Positions 17,543 to 25,505 of a DNA stretch of 64,000 bases are shown piece after piece. Below the pieces are notes generated by a model. It was not told the DNA's origin and searched no databases. It saw only the letters and a list, made by a program, of their open reading frames with translations. The DNA comes from CAZBDV01 sp964490765 (GTDB lineage: Bacteria > Cloacimonadota > Cloacimonadia > Cloacimonadales > JAJBBL01), in contig CAZBDV010000003.1 in NCBI GenBank assembly GCA_964490765.1, positions 1 through 64,000 on the forward strand, written 5' to 3'. Each line of letters starts with the position of its first letter. The stretch's first letter is position 1. The position numbers were made by a program, and so were the translations under genes.

Positions 17543-18019
17543 ATGACTGAAGCAAAAAATTCTGGGAAAGGTGGTTTTTTCAACATTCTGTTACTTATTC
17601 TGGTAGTTGTTATCATTGTTATCATAGCTTTTCAAATCTACAGTGATTCACGAGAACGTTTCGCTTACGAGGATGGCACTTATCGTGGTATATATGCCGA
17701 TACTGACGAGATACAGGTCAGTCTGCAGTTTACACTCGAGAACGGTATCGTTACCGAAGCCCGATTCCGACATCTGAGACGAGATGATAATTACTATATG
17801 GGTAATGAGGAAGAACCTTACCGCTCCGTCTGTCAGCAGTATCAGGAAGCATTGCAGTATCTGGTTGGAAAGAATCTACAGGAGAGCCTGCCGGACCTTT
17901 ACCATCCGGAAAGAATTGTCAGGACCGAGGTTGACGGCTATACATCCGCCACTATCAGGAGTTCAAAAATTATCTCTGCTGTCAGAGATGCTCTGAGCAG
18001 AGGTGTTTATAGTTACTGA
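17543..18019 (+). CDS. Membrane-anchored FMN-bind-like domain protein
   Basis: The 158-residue product has one N-terminal transmembrane helix (residues ~12-33, rich in L, V and I) and an extracytoplasmic domain. That domain resembles the FMN-bind fold of RnfG and NqrC: DGTYRGIYAD at the start, a central beta-rich part, and VDGYTSATIRSSKIISAVRDAL at the end. In covalently flavinylated members the last motif reads SGATxT(S), with flavin attached to the threonine. Here it reads TSATIRS, so the acceptor residue is not clearly present. It may bind flavin non-covalently or have lost it. It stands alone behind GGGGGG. Fold moderately sure, function unknown. Confidence 0.65.
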   Translation: MTEAKNSGKGGFFNILLLILVVVIIVIIAFQIYSDSRERFAYEDGTYRGIYADTDEIQVSLQFTLENGIVTEARFRHLRRDDNYYMGNEEEPYRSVCQQYQEALQYLVGKNLQESLPDLYHPERIVRTEVDGYTSATIRSSKIISAVRDALSRGVYSY

Positions 18020-18021
18020 TA

Positions 18022-18041
18022 ATCCCCAGAGTATTGGGGAT
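18022..18041. terminator. Short bidirectional hairpin between convergent genes
   Basis: A 7-bp stem ATCCCCA/TGGGGAT with a 6-base loop starts two bases after the plus-strand stop and lies 60 bases from the minus-strand stop. There is no strong U-run on either side. Confidence 0.4.
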
Positions 18042-18102
18042 CACCTGATTAATAAGTACACCAGGACCTGTAAGCTCTGCAAAATTACCTAATGGCGGGA
18101 TT

Positions 18103-19008
18103 CTAATCAGAAAATTTCTTCACCAGTTTCCTGAAGTTTGCATAACGGTCCTGTAGATGCTTGATGAATTTACGATGACCGGTATGTTCCCTGTCAGAAT
18201 GATACTCTTCCAGTGACTTTTCAGCTGCTTTCTTGCCTACTTCGTAAAACTTCTCTACTTCATCGAGTTCCCAGAATTTCAATTCCGAATCGTAAGCTGT
18301 GATATAGATATCAGGTTGAGATTGTACCAGAGCATCGAGAACGGTAGAACCCTGGCTGTAGAAATTGGTCTGAAAGAAAACATCGAGCATGGAGGGGATA
18401 TCAACCCCCTCTTCTTTCTCTGCTGGTTGAAATACTTCAAAATCCGGGAGAACCGGAGGTAAGACACTGCAGGCTACTATCAAAGGCTCTTCAAAAAAAT
18501 ACCTGGCAAATTTGATCGGTAACGGATGCTCGATATATCCATCAACAAATAGATACTTGCCATACTGAAACGGCTGAAAGATGAAGGGGAGTGACGAACT
18601 GGCCCGCATAGCGCTGGCCATACTTCCCTTATCTATAATGACACTCCGTTTGCTGAGAAGATCATAAGCGATTGCAGCAAAGGGTATTCTGCAATCCTGC
18701 AGGTCAGCCTTATTCGTCTTCTCTTCCAGAAAATGGAGAACACCCATACCATTAGTCAAACCGCTCGATTTAAATGATGGTTTGAACATCGAGACTATCT
18801 TCAGCAGGTTTAACGATTCAGGTAAGGAAATCATCTGGTCGGGAGTGTAACCGAGAGCATAAAGCCCCCCGATAATGGCTCCCATACTTGTCCCTATTAT
18901 AGATTTGATACGAAAGTGCTTCTCCAACACTGCCAGAGCTCCTATATGAGCCAACCCTCTCGCAGAACCACCACTCAATACCAGATTAATTTCCTTGCGC
19001 TCGTCCAC
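18103..19008 (-). CDS. Patatin-like phospholipase family protein
   Basis: This is a predicted serine lipid-acyl hydrolase of the RssA/YlbK type, about 301 residues. It has the glycine-rich oxyanion loop LSGGSARGLAHIGAL near the N-terminus, the nucleophile elbow GTSMG near residue 41, and the catalytic aspartate in VDGYIEHPLP near 150, so the Ser-Asp dyad is complete. There is no signal peptide, which places it in the cytosol. The start is GTG 19008, because AGGAGG (19014-19019) overlaps the earlier GTG at 19014 and is spaced five bases from 19008. The C-terminal ~70 residues are helical and charged. The substrate is unknown. Confidence 0.88.
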   Translation of the reverse strand: MDERKEINLVLSGGSARGLAHIGALAVLEKHFRIKSIIGTSMGAIIGGLYALGYTPDQMISLPESLNLLKIVSMFKPSFKSSGLTNGMGVLHFLEEKTNKADLQDCRIPFAAIAYDLLSKRSVIIDKGSMASAMRASSSLPFIFQPFQYGKYLFVDGYIEHPLPIKFARYFFEEPLIVACSVLPPVLPDFEVFQPAEKEEGVDIPSMLDVFFQTNFYSQGSTVLDALVQSQPDIYITAYDSELKFWELDEVEKFYEVGKKAAEKSLEEYHSDREHTGHRKFIKHLQDRYANFRKLVKKFSD

Positions 19009-19041
19009 TAACACCTCCTGATTGATCTCTTATCTCTGATT

Positions 19042-19071
19042 ATCTTAATTCTTACTTCCCGAGCTTGTCAA
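19042..19071 (-). promoter_or_regulatory. Sigma70-type promoter for the patatin gene
   Basis: Read on the minus strand, TTGACA (19071-19066) and TAAGAT (19047-19042) are 18 bases apart, about 33 bases before the GTG start. Confidence 0.5.
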
Positions 19072-19096
19072 TTTCTATATTCTTTCTTACCTGTAG

Positions 19097-19135
19097 GCAG
19101 GAGTATAGTCGGAAGGATGCCGACTATACTCCTGC
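19097..19135. repeat. Perfect 16-bp palindromic hairpin
   Basis: The arms at 19097-19112 and 19120-19135 are perfectly complementary around a 7-base loop. The element lies between two divergent promoters and is not followed by a U-run. It shares the core TATAGTCGG-N7-CCGACT with 60646-60667, so it may be a dispersed palindromic repeat. Confidence 0.7.
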
Positions 19136-19189
19136 AGAGAGGTAAGACAGGATCAGCGAGAAGAAAATAGTTTTTCACGCTGAAAATAC

Positions 19190-19220
19190 TTGACACCGGA
19201 AGTTTATTTGAAAATATAAT
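19190..19220 (+). promoter_or_regulatory. Promoter for the secreted protein at 19306
   Basis: TTGACA (19190-19195) and a perfect TATAAT (19215-19220) are separated by 19 bases, slightly long. Both boxes are consensus and sit in an AT-rich stretch about 90 bases before the start codon. Confidence 0.6.
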
Positions 19221-19305
19221 ATTATAAATACTTGGGTGTTTCAGTAATAATCATTCGGAAGGTGGTAGTTATCTACCCTGACTATATGTATAATGGGAGG
19301 TTATA

Positions 19306-20625
19306 ATGAAATCAGCAGGCATTCATATTGTTAAATTCTTCGCGATCATTCTTTTCTTGTTCATCATCTCTAACTCGTTAAATGCTGATAGAGATGACTG
19401 GGATCAGTTCCTGGAACAACCTGTCATTGATATCAGAAGCAGCAATATTTCCGGTATTGCTGAATATGGACTCATCTTTCTCTTGGGTGGAGAAGAGGGT
19501 GGATTGGCCTATTTTAGCAGTCCCGATAGCTTAACGGTCTTCGAATTTATTCACCCTTCTTTGGAGCTTGTTTCCATAGCTCCTGACGATCAGAATAACA
19601 GGATATACTGTGCAACCGGAATGGTAAGTAACAGTGACGGTTTGTATTTCTTCGATGTTGCTACAGAGGAGTGGGAACTTGTTTTCTATTGTGATGCGGG
19701 TAACTTTGTCAAGAGACTCTCATCCGGATATTATTTCGGCTGGGGGTGGGATACAAGCAATGGTGGCCTGTTCCATTCACCTGATGGAGAGGAGTGGAGT
19801 GCGATCGACTATTTTAATGGCAAGAATGTCACCAATGTTGTGGAAACAGGCGATGGGAGGCTCTTTGTTACTGCTGGATACGAGATATTTATCGAGACTG
19901 AGGAGGGATTCAACCCCTATATGGCCATTCTGAGGATCAACGATATCTATGTGCGGGACTATCCCAATGATTCGGAAGTCTATGTAGCATTGGGAGAAGG
20001 GAGCTGGAGCGATGGTATCTACCGTGTGGAATATGAGGATAATGAGATCACGGGGATGAGCTTTATTAACTGGTTATACAATCCTTACCGGCTTTATCAG
20101 TATATGGATTATCTGGTTGTCGGTACTCAATATTATAACAATACGAGTAACCTGTTTTTGGTTGAGCCGGCAGAAGAGGGTGAGGGGCAGATCTGGCATA
20201 TCGGAGGAAACCTGGGGATCGATGCAGTCTATTGCTTCGGGACCTATCCGATCTATACTCACAATATTCTGGTTGGAGCAGATAACGGTCTGTTTCTGGG
20301 GACGAATTTGTTTTTCAATGAGGTAGATGATACCGATCTTCCCTCTGCCGGGATAGAATTGACAAACTATCCCAACCCCTTCAATCCCGAGACTACTATT
20401 ACCATCAATCTGCCTGATGCCGGATTTGCCGAGTTATCGGTCTATGATCTTAAGGGCCGGCAGGTCGATACCATACTAAACTGCTATCTGGAAAAGGGTG
20501 AGCATCAGAGAGTCTGGAATGGTATTGATAAAAGTGGAAATAGTATATCATCGGGAGTATATTTCATGCAGTTTAGTATCGATGGTAGAAGAGCAGTAAG
20601 CCGGAAAGCCCTTCTTCTGAGATAA
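19306..20625 (+). CDS. Secreted protein with type IX-style C-terminal sorting domain
   Basis: This 439-residue exported protein has a clear signal peptide (residues ~1-28, ending LNADRDD). The middle ~300 residues contain short repeated beta units such as YFFDVATEEWELV and HSPDGEEWSAID, consistent with a sialidase- or WD-like propeller that I cannot assign to a specific family. The C-terminal ~85 residues start at NYPNPFNPETTITI and end in SSGVYFMQF and a basic tail, the same FlgD/Por domain found in the protein at 543-2816. It is probably displayed on the cell surface. The enzymatic role, if any, is unknown. GGGAGG precedes the ATG. Confidence 0.85.
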   Translation: MKSAGIHIVKFFAIILFLFIISNSLNADRDDWDQFLEQPVIDIRSSNISGIAEYGLIFLLGGEEGGLAYFSSPDSLTVFEFIHPSLELVSIAPDDQNNRIYCATGMVSNSDGLYFFDVATEEWELVFYCDAGNFVKRLSSGYYFGWGWDTSNGGLFHSPDGEEWSAIDYFNGKNVTNVVETGDGRLFVTAGYEIFIETEEGFNPYMAILRINDIYVRDYPNDSEVYVALGEGSWSDGIYRVEYEDNEITGMSFINWLYNPYRLYQYMDYLVVGTQYYNNTSNLFLVEPAEEGEGQIWHIGGNLGIDAVYCFGTYPIYTHNILVGADNGLFLGTNLFFNEVDDTDLPSAGIELTNYPNPFNPETTITINLPDAGFAELSVYDLKGRQVDTILNCYLEKGEHQRVWNGIDKSGNSISSGVYFMQFSIDGRRAVSRKALLLR

Positions 20626-20721
20626 CGATTCTCTTTCTCCAGATATTCTGAATTTATTTGTCTACTGTCATTATACCGATATATTATCTATTAGTCATGC
20701 GATGAATAACGAGGAGGTATA

Positions 20722-20961
20722 ATGAGCAAGCAGATATCAGTATACTGCACCGAGGGATGTCCATGGTGTATCAAAGCAAAAGAATACCTCAAGAGTAAGA
20801 ATATATCGTTTAGAGATATAAATCTGTCTAAAGAGCCGAAACAGGCGGAAGAGATGTTCAGACGTTCCGGTGCAATGACGGTTCCACAGATCTGGATAGG
20901 AAATAGAGTGATCATCGGATTTGATAAAGATAAGATTGATCAGGCTATAAGTCAAAGTTGA
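20722..20961 (+). CDS. Glutaredoxin-like protein
   Basis: This 79-residue thioredoxin-fold protein carries the dithiol active site CPWC at residues 13-16 and the cis-proline motif TVPQIWIG near 52-59, followed by GFDKDKI. It is the size of a NrdH/Grx-type redoxin and should exchange thiol-disulfide electrons in the cytosol. It starts a three-gene unit with an OsmC-like peroxidase (21-base gap) and a TlpA-like periplasmic protein, suggesting a thiol or peroxide stress role. AGGAGGTATA precedes the ATG. Confidence 0.9.
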   Translation: MSKQISVYCTEGCPWCIKAKEYLKSKNISFRDINLSKEPKQAEEMFRRSGAMTVPQIWIGNRVIIGFDKDKIDQAISQS

Positions 20962-20982
20962 ATCGAGAGGAGGTAGAGAGAT

Positions 20983-21408
20983 ATGATAAAGAGTAGATTA
21001 GTATGGGAAAAGGAACTGGTCTTTGCAGTCGAGCAGGATAAGCATAAGTTCTATCTAGACGGTGATCCGCAATTTGGAGGACAGGAGAAGGGGCCACGCC
21101 CCAAGGGATTGCTGCTCACAGCACTTGGTGGTTGTTCCGGGATGGATGCTGTATCGATTCTGACTAAAATGCGGGTTGGTGATTTTGAGCTGAAAATCGA
21201 TATCAACGGAGATATTGAGGAAGAATACCCAAAGGCTATTACAGGAATTGAATTGATTTTCAAATTCAAAGGGGACGATATCCCTGAGAGTAAATTGAAA
21301 AGAGCGGTAGAACTGGCTACCGAGAAATACTGCGCTGCCTATGCAATGCTTAGTAAGGCGGCTAAAATTGAAACGAAAATATTATTGAACGGAGAGGAGG
21401 TAAAATAG
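20983..21408 (+). CDS. OsmC family protein
   Basis: The 141 residues match the OsmC/Ohr fold. Members reduce organic hydroperoxides with two cysteines. Both are visible: C51 in LGGCSGMDAV and C117 in YCAAYAML. RPKGLLLTALGGCSG is the typical helix start. It belongs to the YhfA-like branch rather than Ohr proper. It lies between the glutaredoxin and TlpA-like genes, and its stop is followed after one base by the next ATG, so the three genes form an operon. Confidence 0.88.
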   Translation: MIKSRLVWEKELVFAVEQDKHKFYLDGDPQFGGQEKGPRPKGLLLTALGGCSGMDAVSILTKMRVGDFELKIDINGDIEEEYPKAITGIELIFKFKGDDIPESKLKRAVELATEKYCAAYAMLSKAAKIETKILLNGEEVK

Positions 21409-21409
21409 G

Positions 21410-21901
21410 ATGAAAAGATTACTCTTACTGACCGCTGTCTTGACCTTTGCCATAGGCACGCTATTATTCGCACAATCTGACAAGGTTAACGATTTCACGC
21501 TGAACGACCTTGATGGTAATCCGGTAACTCTCAGTGAACTGGATGGCTTGATCATACTAGATTTCTGGGCTACCTGGTGTCCACCCTGTAAGGTGGAGAT
21601 CCCATATCTGCAAAATCTGTATAATGATTACAGCGACCAGGGGTTGCATATTATTGGGATCAGTACTGAAGACATCAATACCCAGCAACGTTTCATCGAT
21701 CAGATGAGGCAGGATGACGTAGATATGAGCTATACACTGCTGATAGACCCCAATGGAGCAGTCACAAGACAGTATGGTATAGAAGGTATACCGACTACGA
21801 TATTTGTCAAACCGGATCTGTCAGAGATAGAAAGGGAAGTTGGCTTTATACCCCAATATGCGGAAAGATTTCGTGAGATAATCGAGAATAATCTACCATA
21901 G
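21410..21901 (+). CDS. TlpA-like thiol-disulfide oxidoreductase (exported)
   Basis: This is a 163-residue periplasmic thioredoxin-fold protein. Residues 1-21 are a signal peptide (LLFAQ end). The active site is FWATWCPPC at residues 52-60, and the cis-proline loop is EGIPTTIFV near 125. This is the TlpA/ResA family, which reduces disulfides outside the membrane, for example in cytochrome c maturation. No cytochrome genes are present here, so its partner is unknown. It is the last gene of the glutaredoxin-OsmC-TlpA operon, which ends in a classic terminator. Confidence 0.9.
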   Translation: MKRLLLLTAVLTFAIGTLLFAQSDKVNDFTLNDLDGNPVTLSELDGLIILDFWATWCPPCKVEIPYLQNLYNDYSDQGLHIIGISTEDINTQQRFIDQMRQDDVDMSYTLLIDPNGAVTRQYGIEGIPTTIFVKPDLSEIEREVGFIPQYAERFREIIENNLP

Positions 21902-21990
21902 ACCGATTAGATTGGACGACTATTCTCAGAGATAGATGTTGCGATAGAGAATCGGTAAATATATCATAAATGAAAGATTAAAACTGAAAG

Positions 21991-22018
21991 CCCGTAATCT
22001 TATGATTGCGGGTTTTTT
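21991..22018 (+). terminator. Rho-independent terminator after the thiol operon
   Basis: A 9-bp stem (CCCGTAATC with GATTGCGGG, one G-U pair) and a TTAT loop are followed directly by six Ts. Confidence 0.93.
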
Positions 22019-22048
22019 GTATAGGAACAGTGAATATCGGCTAAGAAT

Positions 22049-22825
22049 CTAACTCTTATAGAGAGAATATCCGAAAGCGATATTTCGTAAAAGATAAGAT
22101 ACTGCCCACCCGGCAACGATCGTTGGCAGATATGATGTTGAGCCGAGCTTCTCTCTTGCTCTGCCTCTGATTAAGGTCGGTTCTTCTATCTTCTCTTCTA
22201 TTACATTGAGTTTTACTGGTTGTTCGGTCGAATAGACAACAGGGATACCCCGTTCTATACCCCTTTTTCGGAGATATTTCTTTATCCGGTTAGCGAGTGG
22301 GCAACCTCTAACCTCTTCTATGTCTGCGATATCTATATGAGAAGGGTCAATCCTGTTCGCAGCACCCATACAGGAGATGATTCTGATCTTTGCGAGAGTG
22401 GCATATTCCAGTAAACCCGATTTCGGGCCTAAACTATCGATAGCATCGACTATAAAATCTACATCAGAGAGCATTACTGAGCGATTCTCTTTGGCGCAGA
22501 ATTCACGCACTGCTATGATATTCGCTGACGGGTTGATGTCCTGTAATCTCGCTTTGAGGACATCGCACTTATATTCTCCTACTGTGCTGGTCAGTGCTGG
22601 GAGTTGACGGTTGATATTGGTAGTATTTATTCGATCGAAATCGATTATCTTGAGTGTTCCTATCCCGCTCCGTATGAGCAATTCGGCAGCTGCAGAGCCT
22701 ACACCTCCTAATCCTACGACAGCAACAGAGGTGTCGTTGAATCTGGCAAGCCCTTCCGTTCCAAAGATCAGGGCAGTTCTGTGAAAAGCCGGGTTCAACA
22801 TTTCATCATTAATACTGTTTCCCAT
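22049..22825 (-). CDS. tcdA: tRNA threonylcarbamoyladenosine dehydratase TcdA
   Basis: TcdA is an E1-like ATP-dependent enzyme that cyclises t6A at position 37 of ANN-reading tRNAs to ct6A. The 258 residues show the ThiF/MoeB fold: the nucleotide loop VAVVGLGGVGSAAAELLIRSGIG near residue 30, DFDRINTTNINRQ near 60, and VDAIDSLGPK near 120. The opening HRTALIFG and the YSTEQPV stretch are typical of the CsdL/TcdA branch rather than MoeB or ThiF. It overlaps the tatD stop by 31 bases from ATG 22825; a second ATG at 22801 would shrink this to 7. Neither has a clear ribosome site, which suggests coupled translation. Confidence 0.9.
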   Translation of the reverse strand: MGNSINDEMLNPAFHRTALIFGTEGLARFNDTSVAVVGLGGVGSAAAELLIRSGIGTLKIIDFDRINTTNINRQLPALTSTVGEYKCDVLKARLQDINPSANIIAVREFCAKENRSVMLSDVDFIVDAIDSLGPKSGLLEYATLAKIRIISCMGAANRIDPSHIDIADIEEVRGCPLANRIKKYLRKRGIERGIPVVYSTEQPVKLNVIEEKIEEPTLIRGRAREKLGSTSYLPTIVAGWAVSYLLRNIAFGYSLYKS

Positions 22826-23580
22826 TGGATATCCAGTAGATCTTCAACCGACAAGCCGCACCCGTTACTTACCTGGTCGATTATCTTCCTTAAATTGGCC
22901 AGTAAGCCGGTCTGTTCGGCCTGATTTCCTCCAGGCTGTTGAAAAGGGGCGTCGGTTTCCAGGAGTAGCAGTCCACGTTGAATGATACGTTTTATTACCT
23001 GGGGAAAATCCCTTTTTGCGAGGAGTTTGTAACCAACGGAAAAACCGATGTTGAAACGACTGAACATCTCAACCAATTCGACAGAACCGGTAAAACCGTG
23101 TATATAGCCTCTGATATTGGGGAAATCATTCTTCAGCGTATGATAAAACTCATTGTAACGGTGGACGATATGAAAGACAACCGGAAGGTTGAATTCTTCC
23201 GCCAGTTCCAGTTGTTGATAGAGTATCGTCTTCTGATAATTGTGGTTGTTCTTTCTTTTATCGTAGCCGATTTCACCTATACCCCAGAGCTTCTCATTCC
23301 GGCATTGTTCAACGAGGTAGTCGAAATCCTTCAGATTACTCTTATCGTAGAAGGGGTGAATCCCGGCAACGAATCTGATCTCTGGCCTCACATTATCAAG
23401 ATGCCAGTCAATTTCTTCCTGGTTCAGGGCGGTAGATATGAATAGTTCGATTTTCTCTTCCCTGGCAGAATCGATCTCCTCTTGCAGATGTTCTGTCAGT
23501 GGTGAATTACAGAGGTGACAATGACTGTCTACCCAGCATTCCACAGGAGTATCTCTATAATCATCTACATATCGACCCAT
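22795..23580 (-). CDS. TatD family metal-dependent hydrolase
   Basis: TatD enzymes are TIM-barrel metallohydrolases with DNase activity. The 261 residues contain the metal ligands DSHCHL near residue 18 (usually DSHxHL), AGIHPFY near 72, GEIGYD near 97, HI at 137 and ETDAPF near 209, in the family order. Length is normal. It is upstream of and overlaps tcdA, probably as a two-gene operon. It could also be called YcfH/YjjV-like; the exact substrate is not set by the sequence. Confidence 0.88.
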   Translation of the reverse strand: MGRYVDDYRDTPVECWVDSHCHLCNSPLTEHLQEEIDSAREEKIELFISTALNQEEIDWHLDNVRPEIRFVAGIHPFYDKSNLKDFDYLVEQCRNEKLWGIGEIGYDKRKNNHNYQKTILYQQLELAEEFNLPVVFHIVHRYNEFYHTLKNDFPNIRGYIHGFTGSVELVEMFSRFNIGFSVGYKLLAKRDFPQVIKRIIQRGLLLLETDAPFQQPGGNQAEQTGLLANLRKIIDQVSNGCGLSVEDLLDIQWETVLMMKC

Positions 23581-23695
23581 AACTCTTACCTCAGATTGTT
23601 AGTTCTCAGTCAGAAACTGGCAGAATAGTCTCCAAGACAGCTTTTTATGTCAATAGGATTTTTCTGAGGGAGAAACTATGGGAGAGTAATTTAAG

Positions 23696-23730
23696 AAAAA
23701 AAAAGGAACCATCCTGTCTGGATAGTTCCT
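23696..23730 (-). terminator. Rho-independent terminator after tRNA-Leu
   Basis: On the minus strand a hairpin (AGGAAC/GTTCCT, one mismatch, then ATCC/GGAT) is followed by an uninterrupted run of at least eight Ts. It ends the secG-tRNA-Leu transcript. Confidence 0.88.
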
Positions 23731-23738
23731 GTAATCTA

Positions 23739-23826
23739 TGGTGCAGAAAGCGGGATTTGAACCCGCACACCCTTAACGGGCACAAGATCCTTAGTCTTGC
23801 GTGTCTGCCAATTCCACCATTTCTGC
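23739..23826 (-). tRNA. tRNA-Leu (anticodon AAG)
   Basis: The class II cloverleaf is complete: acceptor GCAGAAA/TTTCTGC, anticodon stem CAAGA/TCTTG with loop CTAAGGA, a long variable arm (CCC/GGG), T arm GCGGG TTCAAAT CCCGC, discriminator A and an encoded CCA. The loop gives anticodon AAG, which reads CUU and, if A34 becomes inosine, also CUC and CUA. This is uncommon in bacteria, where GAG is usual. It sits ten bases downstream of secG and is probably co-transcribed with it. Confidence 0.94.
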
Positions 23827-23835
23827 AAAAATCTC

Positions 23836-24255
23836 TTACTCTACTGGAGTCAGTGGCTCTTCCTGAACAGGGCGAGGTTGTTCTGTATCTTCAGCCGGTT
23901 CTGACGGTGGTACTTCAACCGGGAAGGGCTGACCTTCTTCCGGAACTTCATACCCTTGTGGTGGTGGCACTTCAGTAGTAGTCTCTTCTCTTAACCGTTC
24001 GAGGGCTCTGGCTCGTCGGGGAGCATTCATCGATCTGACATTCATAGCCAGAAACAGTGATGAAACAACCCAGATAATACCGAGTATTTTCGTCCATTTA
24101 GTCAGGAAAGCAGAAGCACCATGAGATCCCAACATTGAACTCGCAGTACCTCCAACCAAGCCGTCAAGAGCTCCACCTTTACTCGATTGTGCCAAGATAA
24201 TCATTACCAGTGCTATCGAGATTATTACATGAATAATCAGTAAAAATATATACAT
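23836..24255 (-). CDS. secG: Preprotein translocase subunit SecG
   Basis: SecG is the small accessory subunit of the SecYEG channel. The first ~75 residues are typical: a membrane helix (FLLIIHVIISIALVMIILAQ), the conserved QSSKGGALDGLVGG loop, and a second helix (ILGIIWVVSSLFLAM). The protein then continues for about 60 residues in a proline- and glutamate-rich tail (PPPQGYEVPEEGQ and similar), which makes it longer than most SecG proteins. GAGGAG precedes the ATG. tRNA-Leu follows in the same direction. Confidence 0.93.
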   Translation of the reverse strand: MYIFLLIIHVIISIALVMIILAQSSKGGALDGLVGGTASSMLGSHGASAFLTKWTKILGIIWVVSSLFLAMNVRSMNAPRRARALERLREETTTEVPPPQGYEVPEEGQPFPVEVPPSEPAEDTEQPRPVQEEPLTPVE

Positions 24256-24479
24256 TCAGATCACTCCTCTGTCTGTTAAAGTTTATAATACAAACCATAT
24301 TATAGGGTTTCTGTGTCAAACTATTTTTCATAATTCTATGTCAGTTAGGGATGCAGAAGGGACAATATCAACTCTATTCAGGAACTTACCGGCAAGCAGA
24401 ACGGTCTTTGAGAGAGGATGGCAGAAGATGAAAGGTAAAAAATGTTGGACAAAAGTGTAATGATAAACTGTCTGTAGTT

Positions 24480-25493
24480 ATGAATGCATTAATCTGGGCT
24501 GGTATATTATTATGTCTGTCGCAATCGGCAATGTTTTCGGGTATGAACCTGGGGCTCTTTTCTATCAGCAAACTGGAGTTGAAGGTAGAGGCGAAAAATG
24601 GGAACAGGAATGCCGAAAAGGTGTTGAAGTTGCGCGATAATGCCAATCTAACACTGGTGACAATCCTCTGGGGTAATGTTGCTGTGAATGTGCTGCTGGC
24701 ATTACTCTCTAACTCCATACTCACAGGGATTATTGCTTTTCTCTTCTCGACTGTTATCATAACGATTTTTGCCGAGATAATACCCCAGGCCTATTTCAGT
24801 CGCCACACTCTTCGTATAGCTGCTTTCCTGATGCCACTCTTCAAGTTTTATCAGATATTGTTGTATCCTGTCAGCTTTCCTTCAGCCCGGATTCTTGATC
24901 TCCTGCTCGGTGGTGAAGAGATTCGTTATTTCAAAGAGCAGGATCTGCGTAGATTGATCAGGTTACACATGGATGCTTCTTCTTCTGATATTGATATTGT
25001 TGAGGGGCAGGGAGCACTTAATTTTTTGGAGCTTGATGATGTACCAATGAGTGATGAGGGAGAAGATGTTGATCCTGAGAGCATAATACAACTAGAATTC
25101 AGGGATGGGCGGCCTATCTTTCCTGGTGGTGAGTGGGGAGCGGGAAATGAATTCCTTAAAAAAATAAATCGGTCCGGCAGGAAGTGGGTCGTGCTCGTCA
25201 ACGCTGAAAAAGATCCCCAACTCCTGGTGAGTGCTGATGATTTTATCCGGAATGCGATTTTTAAACCTGAAAGTTTTAGTCCATATCATTACTGCCATCG
25301 GCCGATAATGGTAAGAGACGAAAGAACCAGGCTGGGTAGGCTGATTAAACGTTTTTCACTCCATATTGGCAGGGATGGGAATGATATTCTCGAGAATGAT
25401 GTTATACTCCTCTGGGGCACAAATCCGAGAATCGTGACAGGTAACGATATCCTGGGACGCTTATTACGGGGGATAGCTGTCGAGGATAGATAA
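24480..25493 (+). CDS. CNNM/DUF21 transmembrane domain protein
   Basis: The 337 residues begin with a DUF21 (CNNM) membrane domain: FSGMNLGLFSISKLEL near residue 20, a helical core with ILWGNVAVNVLLA near 60, and AEIIPQAYF near 100, the family signature. CNNM/CorB proteins take part in magnesium and divalent-cation transport. The cytosolic part (residues ~150-337) ends with a CBS-like strand (DVILLWGTNPRIVTGNDILGRLL) and is divergent, so it may not bind nucleotide in the usual way. No strong ribosome site precedes the ATG. It converges with the transporter gene with 12 bases between stops. Confidence 0.8.
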   Translation: MNALIWAGILLCLSQSAMFSGMNLGLFSISKLELKVEAKNGNRNAEKVLKLRDNANLTLVTILWGNVAVNVLLALLSNSILTGIIAFLFSTVIITIFAEIIPQAYFSRHTLRIAAFLMPLFKFYQILLYPVSFPSARILDLLLGGEEIRYFKEQDLRRLIRLHMDASSSDIDIVEGQGALNFLELDDVPMSDEGEDVDPESIIQLEFRDGRPIFPGGEWGAGNEFLKKINRSGRKWVVLVNAEKDPQLLVSADDFIRNAIFKPESFSPYHYCHRPIMVRDERTRLGRLIKRFSLHIGRDGNDILENDVILLWGTNPRIVTGNDILGRLLRGIAVEDR

Positions 25494-25505
25494 CAGCGGT
25501 TGTTA

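Noticed and set aside
22978..23445. 155-codon plus-strand ORF opposite tatD
   Set aside because: tatD has all metal motifs; the antisense frame has none.
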